Source: Halorientalis marina
Lineage (GTDB): Archaea; Halobacteriota; Halobacteria; Halobacteriales; Haloarculaceae
Assembly: GCF_023028345.1 (NCBI RefSeq)
Contig: NZ_CP095487.1
Span: 1,612,001 to 1,676,000 of the forward strand
Direction of reading: 5' to 3'
DNA length: 64,000 nt
The notes under the pieces are model-generated. The model saw only the letters and a program-made list of their open reading frames with translations. It made no database searches and was not told the origin of the DNA. Made by a program: the position numbers and the translations under genes. Positions 25,590-33,553 of the stretch are shown in pieces; position 1 is the first letter of the stretch; each line of letters starts with the position of its first letter.

Positions 25590-27188
25590 ATGTCTGGTAT
25601 GGGTTACCTGCCTACAGTTCCCGAGACGCTAGCACGGACGACACGGAAGTATCCGGAGCGCGAGGCCATCGTGTATCCCCGCAAGGACGTCCGGTGGACC
25701 TACGAGGAGTTCGACGAGCGAGTCACGCGGTTCGCCAACGCGCTTCGTGCGTCGGGCGTCGAGAAGGGCGACCGGGTCTCGCTCATCCTGTACAACTCCG
25801 CGGAGTTCGCGGTAGCGGTGTTCGGACTCCTTCGTGCCGGGGCAGTGTTCAACCCCATCAACTACCGTCTCGCAGCCGGCGAAGTCGCCTACATCGTCAA
25901 CGATTCGGCATCGGAGGTCATGGTGTTCGAGGAGGCGACACGCGAGACGGTCGAGGACGCACGCGAGGAGTTCGAGAGCGTCGAGGAGTACATCTACATC
26001 GACGACGACGTGGAGCAAACTCCGGAGTACGCCGACGGGTTCCACGACACCGTCGCGGACGCCGCCGCCGATCCCGTGGACGTGGGGCTCGAACCCGAAG
26101 ACCAGTACGCCATCATGTACACGTCCGGGACGACCGGCCGCCCGAAGGGGGTCTTTCACTCCCACCGGGACGCGACCTACCACAACCTGATGTACTTCGG
26201 CCGAATGGACCTCGACTACGACGACGTCGGCATCTCGGCGATGCCGCTCTATCACAACGCCGAACTGAACTGCGGGCTGTTCCCGCGGGTGAACCTCGGC
26301 GCGAAGACCGCCATCGTCCACGAGTTCGACGCCGAACGCGTCCTGGATTTGATCGACGCGGAGGGGGCGACGCACCTGTTCGTCGCCTCGCGGACCTGGT
26401 CGGGCCTGCTCGAAGAGGCCGAACGGCGCGACGACTTCGACGGGAGCAGCCTCGAACTCGGCGTCTACGGCGCGGCACCGATGCCCCCGTCGCTGCTCGA
26501 GCAGTGTATGGAGGTGTTCTGTGACGACTACGCGACGGCCTACGGAATGACCGAGATGGGGCCCTGTGCGACGTTCATCCGCCCCGACGAGGTGCGGGAA
26601 CAACTCGGCAGCGTCGGCCGTGCCGCCCCGAACCACGAGGTCCGAATCGTCGAACCGACCGAGACGGAAGACCCCGCCGACCCCGTCATGCCCGAGGACA
26701 CCGTCCCGCAGGGCGACACCGGCGAGATCATCCTCAGCGGCCCGCCGCGGATGCGCGAGTACTGGGGCCTGCCCGAGAAGACCGACGACGCGATTCGCGA
26801 CGAGTGGTTCTTCACCGGCGACGCGGGCTACTTCAACGAGGACGGCTACCTCTTCCTCGTCGACCGGATCGACGACATGATCATCTCGGGCGGCGAGAAC
26901 ATCTACCCCACCGAGGTCGAGAACGTGCTCTACCAGCACGACGGCGTCGTCGAAGTGGCCGTGATCGGCGAGGAAGACGACGAGTGGGGCGAGCGCGTGA
27001 CCGCGTACGTCGTCGCCGACGGTGACTTCGACGCCGAAACGCTGGAGGCGTTCTGTCTGGACCACGACGAACTCGCGGACTTCAAGCGACCGCGGACGTA
27101 CCACTTCGTCGACGAGCTCCCGCGGAACCCGAGCGGCAAGATTCAGAAGTTCAAGCTCCGCGAGCAGACTGCGGACGCGGCGAACTAG
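25590..27188 (+). CDS. AMP-forming acyl-CoA synthetase
   Basis: This ANL ligase of about 532 residues has an intact P-loop, YTSGTTGRPKGV, then AYGMTEMGP (A5), TGDAGYFNEDGY (A7), DRIDDMIISGGENIYPTEVE (A8) and the catalytic lysine in NPSGKIQKF. It resembles fatty/aryl-acid CoA ligases. The ATG at 25590 is listed; an in-frame ATG at 25599 is equally good. Its stop codon overlaps the stop of the convergent crotonase gene by 4 bp (CTAG). Confidence 0.92.
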   Translation: MSGMGYLPTVPETLARTTRKYPEREAIVYPRKDVRWTYEEFDERVTRFANALRASGVEKGDRVSLILYNSAEFAVAVFGLLRAGAVFNPINYRLAAGEVAYIVNDSASEVMVFEEATRETVEDAREEFESVEEYIYIDDDVEQTPEYADGFHDTVADAAADPVDVGLEPEDQYAIMYTSGTTGRPKGVFHSHRDATYHNLMYFGRMDLDYDDVGISAMPLYHNAELNCGLFPRVNLGAKTAIVHEFDAERVLDLIDAEGATHLFVASRTWSGLLEEAERRDDFDGSSLELGVYGAAPMPPSLLEQCMEVFCDDYATAYGMTEMGPCATFIRPDEVREQLGSVGRAAPNHEVRIVEPTETEDPADPVMPEDTVPQGDTGEIILSGPPRMREYWGLPEKTDDAIRDEWFFTGDAGYFNEDGYLFLVDRIDDMIISGGENIYPTEVENVLYQHDGVVEVAVIGEEDDEWGERVTAYVVADGDFDAETLEAFCLDHDELADFKRPRTYHFVDELPRNPSGKIQKFKLREQTADAAN

Positions 27189-28021
27189 TCGTCGCCGGGC
27201 TCTTCCATTCCCTTGTTCTGCTCGTTCATGTACTCCAGGGCTGCCTCGATCCCCTCGGATTCGGCGATCCGGTAGTACTCCTTGCCGTATTCGGTGTGGT
27301 GTCCGAGCGAGTCGAACAGTTCGCTGTACTTCATCATCGGCTTCGCGCCCTGCATCTCGGCGACGCCGTTGACCACGTGTTTGAGAATGCGGACGTTGTT
27401 CCCGGGCATCTTCCGTATCTCCTCGATCTCGTCGACGACGACGTCCATGAGGTCCTCCCCGGGGACGATCCGGTTGACCATGCCGAGGTCCTTCGCCCGC
27501 TCGGCGTCGACGACTTTCCCGGAGAACAGCAACTCCTTCGCCTCGTGGAGGTTCATCACGAACGGATAGATCAGCGTCGGCGGCACGCCCGCCATCCGCA
27601 GGCCCGGATAGCCGAACTCGGAGTCCTCGGAGGCGATGACGATGTCACACGCCATGGCGATGTCGCTGCCGCCGGCGAGACAGTACCCGTTCACGGCCGC
27701 GATGACCGGCTTGTTGCAGTCCCAGATCGCGTGGACGTGCACCGTCGAGTCCTCGAACTTGTCCATGAGATTGTCGACCGTCGGCACCGGATCGTCGTCG
27801 TCCCCGCCCGGCTCGATGTCGTACCCGGCCGAGAAGGCGGCGTCGCCCGCACCCGTCAGCACGATGGCACGGACGTCTTTGTCCGCTTCGGCCCGCTCGA
27901 TGGCGTCGCGCAGATCGGTGATCAGCTCGCCGCTGAGCGCGTTCATCTTCTCCGGTCGATTCAGTGTCAGGAGCGCCATCGCGCCCTCCTCGCGAGTCTC
28001 GTACTTGACAGTGTCTGCCAT
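27185..28021 (-). CDS. Enoyl-CoA hydratase/isomerase family protein
   Basis: This is a 278-residue crotonase-fold protein with DAAFSAGYDIEPG and GYCLAGGSDIAMACD oxyanion segments. The region that normally holds the second catalytic glutamate reads FGYPGLRMAGVPP, without an acidic residue, so a simple hydratase mechanism is doubtful; other crotonase reactions remain possible. The C-terminal helix region (KGMEEPGDD) is acidic. The ATG at 28021 faces a divergent zinc-type dehydrogenase. Its stop codon overlaps that of the acyl-CoA synthetase by 4 bp. Confidence 0.87.
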   Translation of the reverse strand: MADTVKYETREEGAMALLTLNRPEKMNALSGELITDLRDAIERAEADKDVRAIVLTGAGDAAFSAGYDIEPGGDDDDPVPTVDNLMDKFEDSTVHVHAIWDCNKPVIAAVNGYCLAGGSDIAMACDIVIASEDSEFGYPGLRMAGVPPTLIYPFVMNLHEAKELLFSGKVVDAERAKDLGMVNRIVPGEDLMDVVVDEIEEIRKMPGNNVRILKHVVNGVAEMQGAKPMMKYSELFDSLGHHTEYGKEYYRIAESEGIEAALEYMNEQNKGMEEPGDD

Positions 28022-28083
28022 GCAGCCTATCTTGTGGGCCCCCCAAAGAAAACCCTTCTGTCCGCCGGGGCCGGCGGCCGAAC

Positions 28084-28099
28084 CCACATTTATTTGTGG
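28084..28099 (+). promoter_or_regulatory. Palindrome CCACA-N6-TGTGG enclosing a TATA box
   Basis: A perfect 5-6-5 inverted repeat encloses TTTATT, about 30 bp before the ATG of the dehydrogenase at 28122. The spacing fits a TATA box for a leaderless mRNA, so a protein bound to the palindrome would block it directly. It is a candidate operator. Confidence 0.45.
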
Positions 28100-28121
28100 C
28101 GGATGGCCGAACCCTCAACGG

Positions 28122-29141
28122 ATGCGTGCAGCAGCATTTACCGGGTTTGGCGGCCCGGAACACGTTTCGGTAGAGTCGTTCGACGATCCGTCGCCGGGGC
28201 CGGGCGAGGCCGTGGTCGACGTCGAAGCCTGTTCGCTCAACCACCACGACCTCTGGATTCTCGAGGGGCACCTCTGGATCGGTGAGGACGACCTGCCCTT
28301 CGTCGCCGGGATGGACGTGGCGGGGACGGTCTCGGCAGTCGGCGACGGCGTTCGCAACGTCGAACCCGGCGACAGGGTCCTCCTCAACCCCAGCGAGACC
28401 TGCGGGTCCTGCCGGTACTGCAGGGAGGGGCCGGAGAACCTCTGTGAGCGGTTCAACCTCTATCACGGCGGGTTCGCGGAGAAGGCCCCCGTCGAGGCGG
28501 ACCGGCTGGTCCAGGTACCGGACGACATGGATCTGGTCGAGGCGGCGGCCCTCCCCGTCGCGTACATGACCGCGTTGCGGATGCTCAAGATGGCCGACGT
28601 CGAGGTCGGCGACCGGGTGTTCGTCCCCGGTGCCACCGGCGGCGTCGGCGTCGCCGCGACCCAGTTGATCGACGCGCTCGGTGCTAACTCGATCGGGACC
28701 TCGACCTCGGCGCGGAAACTGGAGCGCCTGGAGTCCCTGGGCGTCGACCACGCCATCGAGTCGGGCGACCCCGAGACCATCCAGTCGGCGGTCCAGGAGA
28801 TCGGCCCGGTCGATGCGACGCTCAACCACCTCGGCGGCGAGTTCTCCGACGTGGGCATGAACGTGCTCCGGCGCGGCGGGAAGATGGTGATCTGTGGGGG
28901 AACGGCCGGTCCCACGTCCGAACTGACGCTCAGTGACCTGTACCTGAACAACAAACAGGTGATCGGGAGCACGATGGGGACACAGCGCGACCTCGAACAG
29001 GTCGTCGGCCTCGTCGCCGACGGGGAGTTCGAACCGGTCGTCGACCAGACGTACGCGCTCGCGGATACCGACCAGGCGTTCGCCGACATGAGCGACCGGT
29101 CGGCGTTCGGGAAGCTCGTCGTCACGCCGGACGCCGAGTGA
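28122..29141 (+). CDS. Quinone-oxidoreductase-like medium-chain dehydrogenase
   Basis: This 339-residue MDR protein has Cys37 in CSLNHHD at the catalytic-zinc position and a complete structural-zinc cluster (Cys94, Cys97, Cys100, Cys108). The cofactor motif is GATGGVG. Lack of the GHE motif (MDVAG instead) places it with quinone oxidoreductase/crotonyl-CoA reductase-like or alcohol dehydrogenases rather than with the butanediol group. It probably uses NADP(H) or NAD(H) on an alcohol or enone. It lies 105 bp upstream of the butanediol-dehydrogenase-like gene on the same strand. Confidence 0.88.
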   Translation: MRAAAFTGFGGPEHVSVESFDDPSPGPGEAVVDVEACSLNHHDLWILEGHLWIGEDDLPFVAGMDVAGTVSAVGDGVRNVEPGDRVLLNPSETCGSCRYCREGPENLCERFNLYHGGFAEKAPVEADRLVQVPDDMDLVEAAALPVAYMTALRMLKMADVEVGDRVFVPGATGGVGVAATQLIDALGANSIGTSTSARKLERLESLGVDHAIESGDPETIQSAVQEIGPVDATLNHLGGEFSDVGMNVLRRGGKMVICGGTAGPTSELTLSDLYLNNKQVIGSTMGTQRDLEQVVGLVADGEFEPVVDQTYALADTDQAFADMSDRSAFGKLVVTPDAE

Positions 29142-29246
29142 CGGCCCCGCGACGGCAGCGGAACTGACGCGCTCGCGGGCACCGACACGCGTTTTCGAGC
29201 AGCCGACGACCGCACGCTTTTGTAAGCGGGCCGTGTTCGTCGGCGT

Positions 29247-30323
29247 ATGCGTCTAGCAAGGTTACACGAACCGGGCGAGATTGCCGTCGACGAGGTCGAC
29301 GAGCCGTCGATGCGTCCGGGATCGGTCCGCATCGACATCGAGTACTGCGGTGTCTGCGGGTCCGATCTGCACGAGTTCGAACACGGACCGGCACCGCTCC
29401 GCGCCGAGGACCGCGGACACGTGATTCCGGAGTCGGAGTGGTCGGACCACCTCCCGATGCCGATGGGCCACGAGATCGTCGGGACGGTGACGGAGGTCGG
29501 CGAGGGGGTCGACCGCATCGCGGTCGGCGACCGGATCACGCCCTGTCTGATCCTGCCGTGTGACGACTGCCGGTACTGCGCCGACGGCGACTACCATCGC
29601 TGTGAGCGGATCACCGGCCCCGTCGCGACGCCCGGGTTCGCCGACGAGATCGTCGTCCCCGCCTCGACGGCCGTCGTCGTCCCCGACGACGTCCCGTCGC
29701 GCCACGCGGCGCTGACCGAACCGCTGAGCGTCTCGCTCCACGGGATTCGGCAGGGCGGACTGGCCGCGGGTGAGACGGTCGCGGTCTTCGGCGCGGGGAC
29801 GATCGGACTGGGCGTCGTCGGCGCGGCCGTCGCCGCCGGTGCCAAGGAGGTCGTCGTCAGCGAACCGCGGGCCGCGCGACGCGAGGCCGCAGAGGCGATG
29901 GGTGCCGACGCGGTCGTCGACCCGACCGAGCGGGACCCCATCTCGTTCGTCCGCGACCGGACTGACGGCGGCGCCGACCTCACCGTCGAGGCCGTCGGGA
30001 AGGAACCAACGCTCACCCAGTCGGTGCGGAGCGCGGCCTACGGCGGGACGGTCGTCGTCCTCGGCGTGTTCACCGAGGAAGCGTCCATCCACCCCAACGA
30101 CGTGATGCAAGCCGAACGGACCGTCGTCGGGTCGTTCGCGTTCCGGGGTGGTCACCAGCGCGACCGGGGCGAGTTCCCCGCCGTCCTGAAGCTGCTGTCC
30201 GACGGACGGCTCGACCCCGAGCCGATTCTCAGCGACGTCCTCCCGCTCGCGGAGGTCGACACCGCCTTCGACCGGCTCAGGGACCCCGAGAGCGATGCCG
30301 TGAAGATATTGATCGAACCCTAG
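29247..30323 (+). CDS. Zinc-dependent 2,3-butanediol dehydrogenase-like MDR
   Basis: This is a 358-residue paralogue of the gene at 23068. Catalytic-zinc ligands are Cys37 (GVCGSDLHEF) and His75-Glu76. Structural-zinc cysteines are at 105, 108, 111 and 119, and the Rossmann motif is GAGTIG. The C-terminal segments of the two proteins align (EASIHPNDVMQAERTVVGS versus EAIRTHPNTVVMAERTVKGT). It probably oxidises a vicinal diol or hydroxyketone. Its stop codon overlaps the stop of the convergent E2 gene by 4 bp. Confidence 0.88.
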   Translation: MRLARLHEPGEIAVDEVDEPSMRPGSVRIDIEYCGVCGSDLHEFEHGPAPLRAEDRGHVIPESEWSDHLPMPMGHEIVGTVTEVGEGVDRIAVGDRITPCLILPCDDCRYCADGDYHRCERITGPVATPGFADEIVVPASTAVVVPDDVPSRHAALTEPLSVSLHGIRQGGLAAGETVAVFGAGTIGLGVVGAAVAAGAKEVVVSEPRAARREAAEAMGADAVVDPTERDPISFVRDRTDGGADLTVEAVGKEPTLTQSVRSAAYGGTVVVLGVFTEEASIHPNDVMQAERTVVGSFAFRGGHQRDRGEFPAVLKLLSDGRLDPEPILSDVLPLAEVDTAFDRLRDPESDAVKILIEP

Positions 30324-31771
30324 ACCTCGAACACGCGGCCGGGGAACTCGAGGTTGTCGGCGAGTTCGTCGAGGAACCGGCCGGAGTCGGCCCCGTCGAG
30401 GACGCGGTGGTCGATGGTGAGACTGAAGGTGACGACCTCCTCCAGCGCGATGTCGCCGTCTCGCTCGACGGCCCGCTCTTTCACCCGCCCCATCGCCAGG
30501 ATGGCGACCTGTGGCGGGTTGATGATCGAGTAGGAGACGTCCATGTCGAACGCGCCGACGTTCGTCACCGTGAACGTCCCGCCACTGAGGTCCGCCGGCG
30601 AGTGTTCGCCGTCGAGGACGCGCTCGACGAGCGCCGAGCGGTCCGCGGCGACGTCGGCGAACGGGCGGCTGGCGACGTTCTCGACGACGGGGACGACTAG
30701 CCCGCTCGGCCCGTCGACGGCGTATCCGACGTTCACCTCCTCGAAGAGCCGGTGTTCGCCGTCCACGAAGTGGGCGTTGAACGCCGGCATGTCCCGGAGC
30801 GTCCGGCCGACGGCGTAGAAGACGAGGTCCGAGATCGAGGCGTCCACGCCGTGTGCGTCGGCGAGTCGCTCCTGCACCCGCCGGAGGTGCTCGATGCTGA
30901 TCTCCCGGGTCCCCATGACGTGGGGCTTCTCGCGCGCACTCGCCGATAGCCGGTCGGCGATCGTCCGCCGCGTTCCCGACAGCGTCCGGGTCTCGGTGAC
31001 GGTGAGGTCACTCCCGGACTGCGTCGCCGGTGTCGCTGCGGTCCCGTCGGAGCGGCCACCCTCGATCCGGGACCGCACTTCGGTCGTGGTGATCGTCCCC
31101 GCACCGCCGGTCGCCGACCAGACCGAATCGAGGTCGATACCGGACTCGCGCGCCAGTCGACGCGCGGATGGCGTCGCGCGTACCGCCCGGTCGGGAACGC
31201 CGGTCTCCGCACTGTCCGCCCCGCCCCGCGTCTCGTCGAGGTGCGTCAGCACGTCGGCCTCGACGATCGACCCTTCCGGCCCCGTTCCACGAATCGCCGC
31301 GAAGTCGACGCGCCCGTCCGCCTGGGCCGCGGCGCGTCGGGCGCGCGGGGAGACCTTGGGCGCTCCGGCGTCCGCGTCAGGCGCCGCCACGTCCGATGAT
31401 CCGGTACTCGCCGCGTCCGCCCCGCCGCCGGCGGCGGGAGCTTCCGTGGACGAATCGTCCGTGTCCTCGCCCGGCCCCGCCGTGGTGGTGTCCGCGGCCG
31501 ACACGGCCGACGCCGGCGGCGGTTCTTCGCCCTGCTCACCGATTACGGCGATGGGCCGGCCCGGTTCGATCTCGATCTCCGTCCCGGGTTCGACGTACAC
31601 CGCCAGCAACACGCCGTCGACCGGGGCCTCGACCTCCGCACTGGCCTTGTCCGATTCGATTATCGCCAGCAGGTCGCCCGCTTCGACCGCTTCCCCGACC
31701 GAGACCTCCCACGAGACGAGCTCGCCGAAATCGCTGAGGCCGAGCTTGGGTATTCCGACGATATCAGGCAC
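30320..31771 (-). CDS. Dihydrolipoamide acyltransferase (E2) with two E3-binding-like domains
   Basis: This 483-residue E2 has an N-terminal lipoyl domain with Lys42 in ESDKAS. A flexible Ala/Asp/Gly-rich linker leads to an E3/E1-binding domain at about 141-177 (SPRARRAAA...GPEGSIVEADV), then a second one at 199-236 (TPSARRLARE...AGTITTTEV). The catalytic domain ends in DHRVLDG with His455. Two binding domains in one chain are unusual. Translation starts at a GTG (31771) with a TATA box 28 bp upstream. It should serve the E1 pair at 33550-35543 and the E3 at 35753. Confidence 0.9.
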   Translation of the reverse strand: MPDIVGIPKLGLSDFGELVSWEVSVGEAVEAGDLLAIIESDKASAEVEAPVDGVLLAVYVEPGTEIEIEPGRPIAVIGEQGEEPPPASAVSAADTTTAGPGEDTDDSSTEAPAAGGGADAASTGSSDVAAPDADAGAPKVSPRARRAAAQADGRVDFAAIRGTGPEGSIVEADVLTHLDETRGGADSAETGVPDRAVRATPSARRLARESGIDLDSVWSATGGAGTITTTEVRSRIEGGRSDGTAATPATQSGSDLTVTETRTLSGTRRTIADRLSASAREKPHVMGTREISIEHLRRVQERLADAHGVDASISDLVFYAVGRTLRDMPAFNAHFVDGEHRLFEEVNVGYAVDGPSGLVVPVVENVASRPFADVAADRSALVERVLDGEHSPADLSGGTFTVTNVGAFDMDVSYSIINPPQVAILAMGRVKERAVERDGDIALEEVVTFSLTIDHRVLDGADSGRFLDELADNLEFPGRVFEV

Positions 31772-31781
31772 GATGAAAAGA

Positions 31782-31792
31782 GAGACCGTCTC
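31782..31792. promoter_or_regulatory. Palindrome GAGAC-C-GTCTC upstream of E2
   Basis: A perfect 5-1-5 palindrome lies between the TATA box and the GTG start of the E2 gene, a position suited to a repressor. No family assignment is possible. Confidence 0.3.
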
Positions 31793-31804
31793 GTATTTAT
31801 ATTT
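31793..31804 (-). promoter_or_regulatory. TATA box for E2 gene
   Basis: The minus strand reads AAATATAAATAC, centred about 28 bp upstream of the GTG at 31771, consistent with a leaderless message. Confidence 0.5.
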
Positions 31805-31897
31805 TTACTACCGCAGCACGCTGCGGCCCGCCCTCCGGAGCCGCGAGACGGTCGCACCTCGGCCCGGAGACGACCCGGAACGGAGTCTTCGGTGGGA

Positions 31898-31911
31898 CAA
31901 GGCTTATTTAG
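31898..31911 (+). promoter_or_regulatory. Promoter element ACAAGGCTTATTTA of the beta-diketone-hydrolase-like gene
   Basis: This contains the TATA-like CTTATTTA about 35 bp upstream of the ATG at 31943, giving a leader of roughly 9 nt. The identical 14-mer precedes the IclR gene at 47864. Confidence 0.55.
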
Positions 31912-31942
31912 TCATTCATTCATCATTAATAATGGGTGTGAT

Positions 31943-32710
31943 ATGAGTACACAACCCACACTCGACGAGTATCGGGACGACTACGAGTACGCGGACCTGG
32001 AGCGAAACGACGGGGTGTTAGAGGTCACGCTCAACACCGATGGGGACGAACTCGTCTGGGGGTTCGAGCCGCATCACGAACTCGGCTACCTGTTCGCCGA
32101 GATCAGGGCCGATACGGAAAACGAGGTCGTGATCATCACGGGCGCCGGAGAGAACTTCATCGCCGAAGAGGACCTGGCGAACAAGGTCCCGGACCCACAG
32201 GACTGGCTGCAGGTCATCGAGGACGCCAAACGGCTGGCGTACAACCAGCTCGAAATCCCGGCACCGATGATCGCGGCGGTCAACGGTGACGCGCTGGTCC
32301 ACTCGGAGATCGCGCTGTACTGCGACATCGTGCTGTGCGCCGAGGACGCGCACTTCCAGGACAAGCCACACTACAACGACGGCCTGGTCCCCGGCGACGG
32401 CGTGCAGGTCATCTATCCCATGCTTCTCGGGATCAACCGAGGTCGGTACTTCCTCCTGACGGGCGAGAAGCTGTCGGCCCAGGAGGCCAAGGACCTGGGT
32501 CTGGTCGCCGAGGTGATGCCCAGGGAGGAACTGCTGCCGCGCGCCCACGAACTCGCCGACACGCTCCTGGAACGGGCACCGATGACGGTTCGTCTCACGC
32601 GAGAGGCGATCCTCAAGGAGCTGAAAGCGCGAACGAGGGACAACCTCGTTCACGGTCTGGCACTCGAAGGGCTCGCCGCGATGGACGACTGGCCGGCGTT
32701 CGAAGCGTAG
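31943..32710 (+). CDS. 6-oxocamphor hydrolase-like crotonase (beta-diketone hydrolase)
   Basis: This is a 255-residue crotonase-superfamily protein, but its sequence follows 6-oxocamphor hydrolase (CamK) rather than enoyl-CoA hydratases: HHELGYLF, ENEVVIITGAGENF, HFQDKPHYNDGLVPGDG, GINRGRYFLLTGEKL and ELLPRAHELA all have counterparts in my memory of that enzyme. The four residues I recall as catalytic there (His122, His145, Asp154, Glu244) correspond to His120, His143, Asp152 and Glu242 here, a constant offset of two. Such enzymes cleave a C-C bond of cyclic beta-diketones by retro-Claisen hydrolysis without CoA. The SDR gene 102 bp downstream could supply the diketone. Functional assignment is inference from residue conservation. 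Confidence 0.8.
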   Translation: MSTQPTLDEYRDDYEYADLERNDGVLEVTLNTDGDELVWGFEPHHELGYLFAEIRADTENEVVIITGAGENFIAEEDLANKVPDPQDWLQVIEDAKRLAYNQLEIPAPMIAAVNGDALVHSEIALYCDIVLCAEDAHFQDKPHYNDGLVPGDGVQVIYPMLLGINRGRYFLLTGEKLSAQEAKDLGLVAEVMPREELLPRAHELADTLLERAPMTVRLTREAILKELKARTRDNLVHGLALEGLAAMDDWPAFEA

Positions 32711-32812
32711 CCGGCGCCGGAGGCGTCCAGCGGGGGACTGTCGGCACCGTCGCGGCCCTCGCCGGAACCGACCGGGAACAAATCTATGTAGGAGCGGCGA
32801 AACGCGACTACT

Positions 32813-33553
32813 ATGCGTGGACTAGAAGACAGTACTGTGTTCATCACCGGCGGCGCGTCCGGAATCGGCCGGGCGACCGCCGTTCGACTCGCCGAGGAAG
32901 GAGCGACAGTCGTCGTGACCGACGTGGACGAGGAGGGCGGCCGCGAGACGGTCTCGGAGGTCGAGAACGTCGGCGGCGAGGCGACGTTTCACGAACTCGA
33001 CGTCCGGGACTACGAGGCGTTCGAGAGCCTGATCGAGGCGACGGCCGACCGCCACGGCGGCGTCGACGTGCTGTTCAACAACGCCGGGGTCGGCGAGGCG
33101 AAATCGTTCGAGGAGACCACTCCCGAGCACCGGGACCGGCTGTTCGACATCAACGTCACGGGCGTCTGGAACGGCTGTCACGCGGTGCAGTCGGTCATGC
33201 GTGACAGCTCCGGCGGCTCGATCATCAACACGTCCTCGATGGCCGGCTGGGTGCCCGCCGAGATAACCACGTACGCGATGACGAAGGCGGCGGTGTTGCA
33301 CTTCACCCGGTCGGTCGCGCAGGAACTGGGCCAGGACGGAATCCGTATCAACGCCGTCTGTCCGGGGACGATCGAGACGCCGATGTTCGAGACGTTCTAC
33401 GGCGACAAGGTCAAAAAGACGATGCGGCGGAAGAACGCGCTCAATCGACACGGACAGCCGGAGGAGGTGGCCGCCTGCGTCGCCTTCCTCGCGAGCGACG
33501 ACGCCTCGTTCGTGACGGGGCGGGCGATCAAGGTCGACGGCGGGTACGTCTAG
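32813..33553 (+). CDS. Short-chain dehydrogenase/reductase
   Basis: This 246-residue SDR has TGGASGIG at 12-19, NNAG at 89-92, a serine in NTSS and the YAMTK pair Tyr154/Lys158. VTDVD after strand 2 favours NAD(H). Its position just after the beta-diketone-hydrolase-like gene suggests oxidation of a beta-hydroxyketone to a beta-diketone, like the hydroxycamphor dehydrogenase step of camphor catabolism (inference). Its stop codon overlaps the stop of the convergent E1 beta gene by 4 bp (CTAG). Confidence 0.9.
   Translation: MRGLEDSTVFITGGASGIGRATAVRLAEEGATVVVTDVDEEGGRETVSEVENVGGEATFHELDVRDYEAFESLIEATADRHGGVDVLFNNAGVGEAKSFEETTPEHRDRLFDINVTGVWNGCHAVQSVMRDSSGGSIINTSSMAGWVPAEITTYAMTKAAVLHFTRSVAQELGQDGIRINAVCPGTIETPMFETFYGDKVKKTMRRKNALNRHGQPEEVAACVAFLASDDASFVTGRAIKVDGGYV

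Noticed and set aside
25629..27104. 491-codon minus-strand frame opposite an acyl-CoA synthetase
   Set aside because: Shadow frame; the plus-strand frame contains all ANL motifs.
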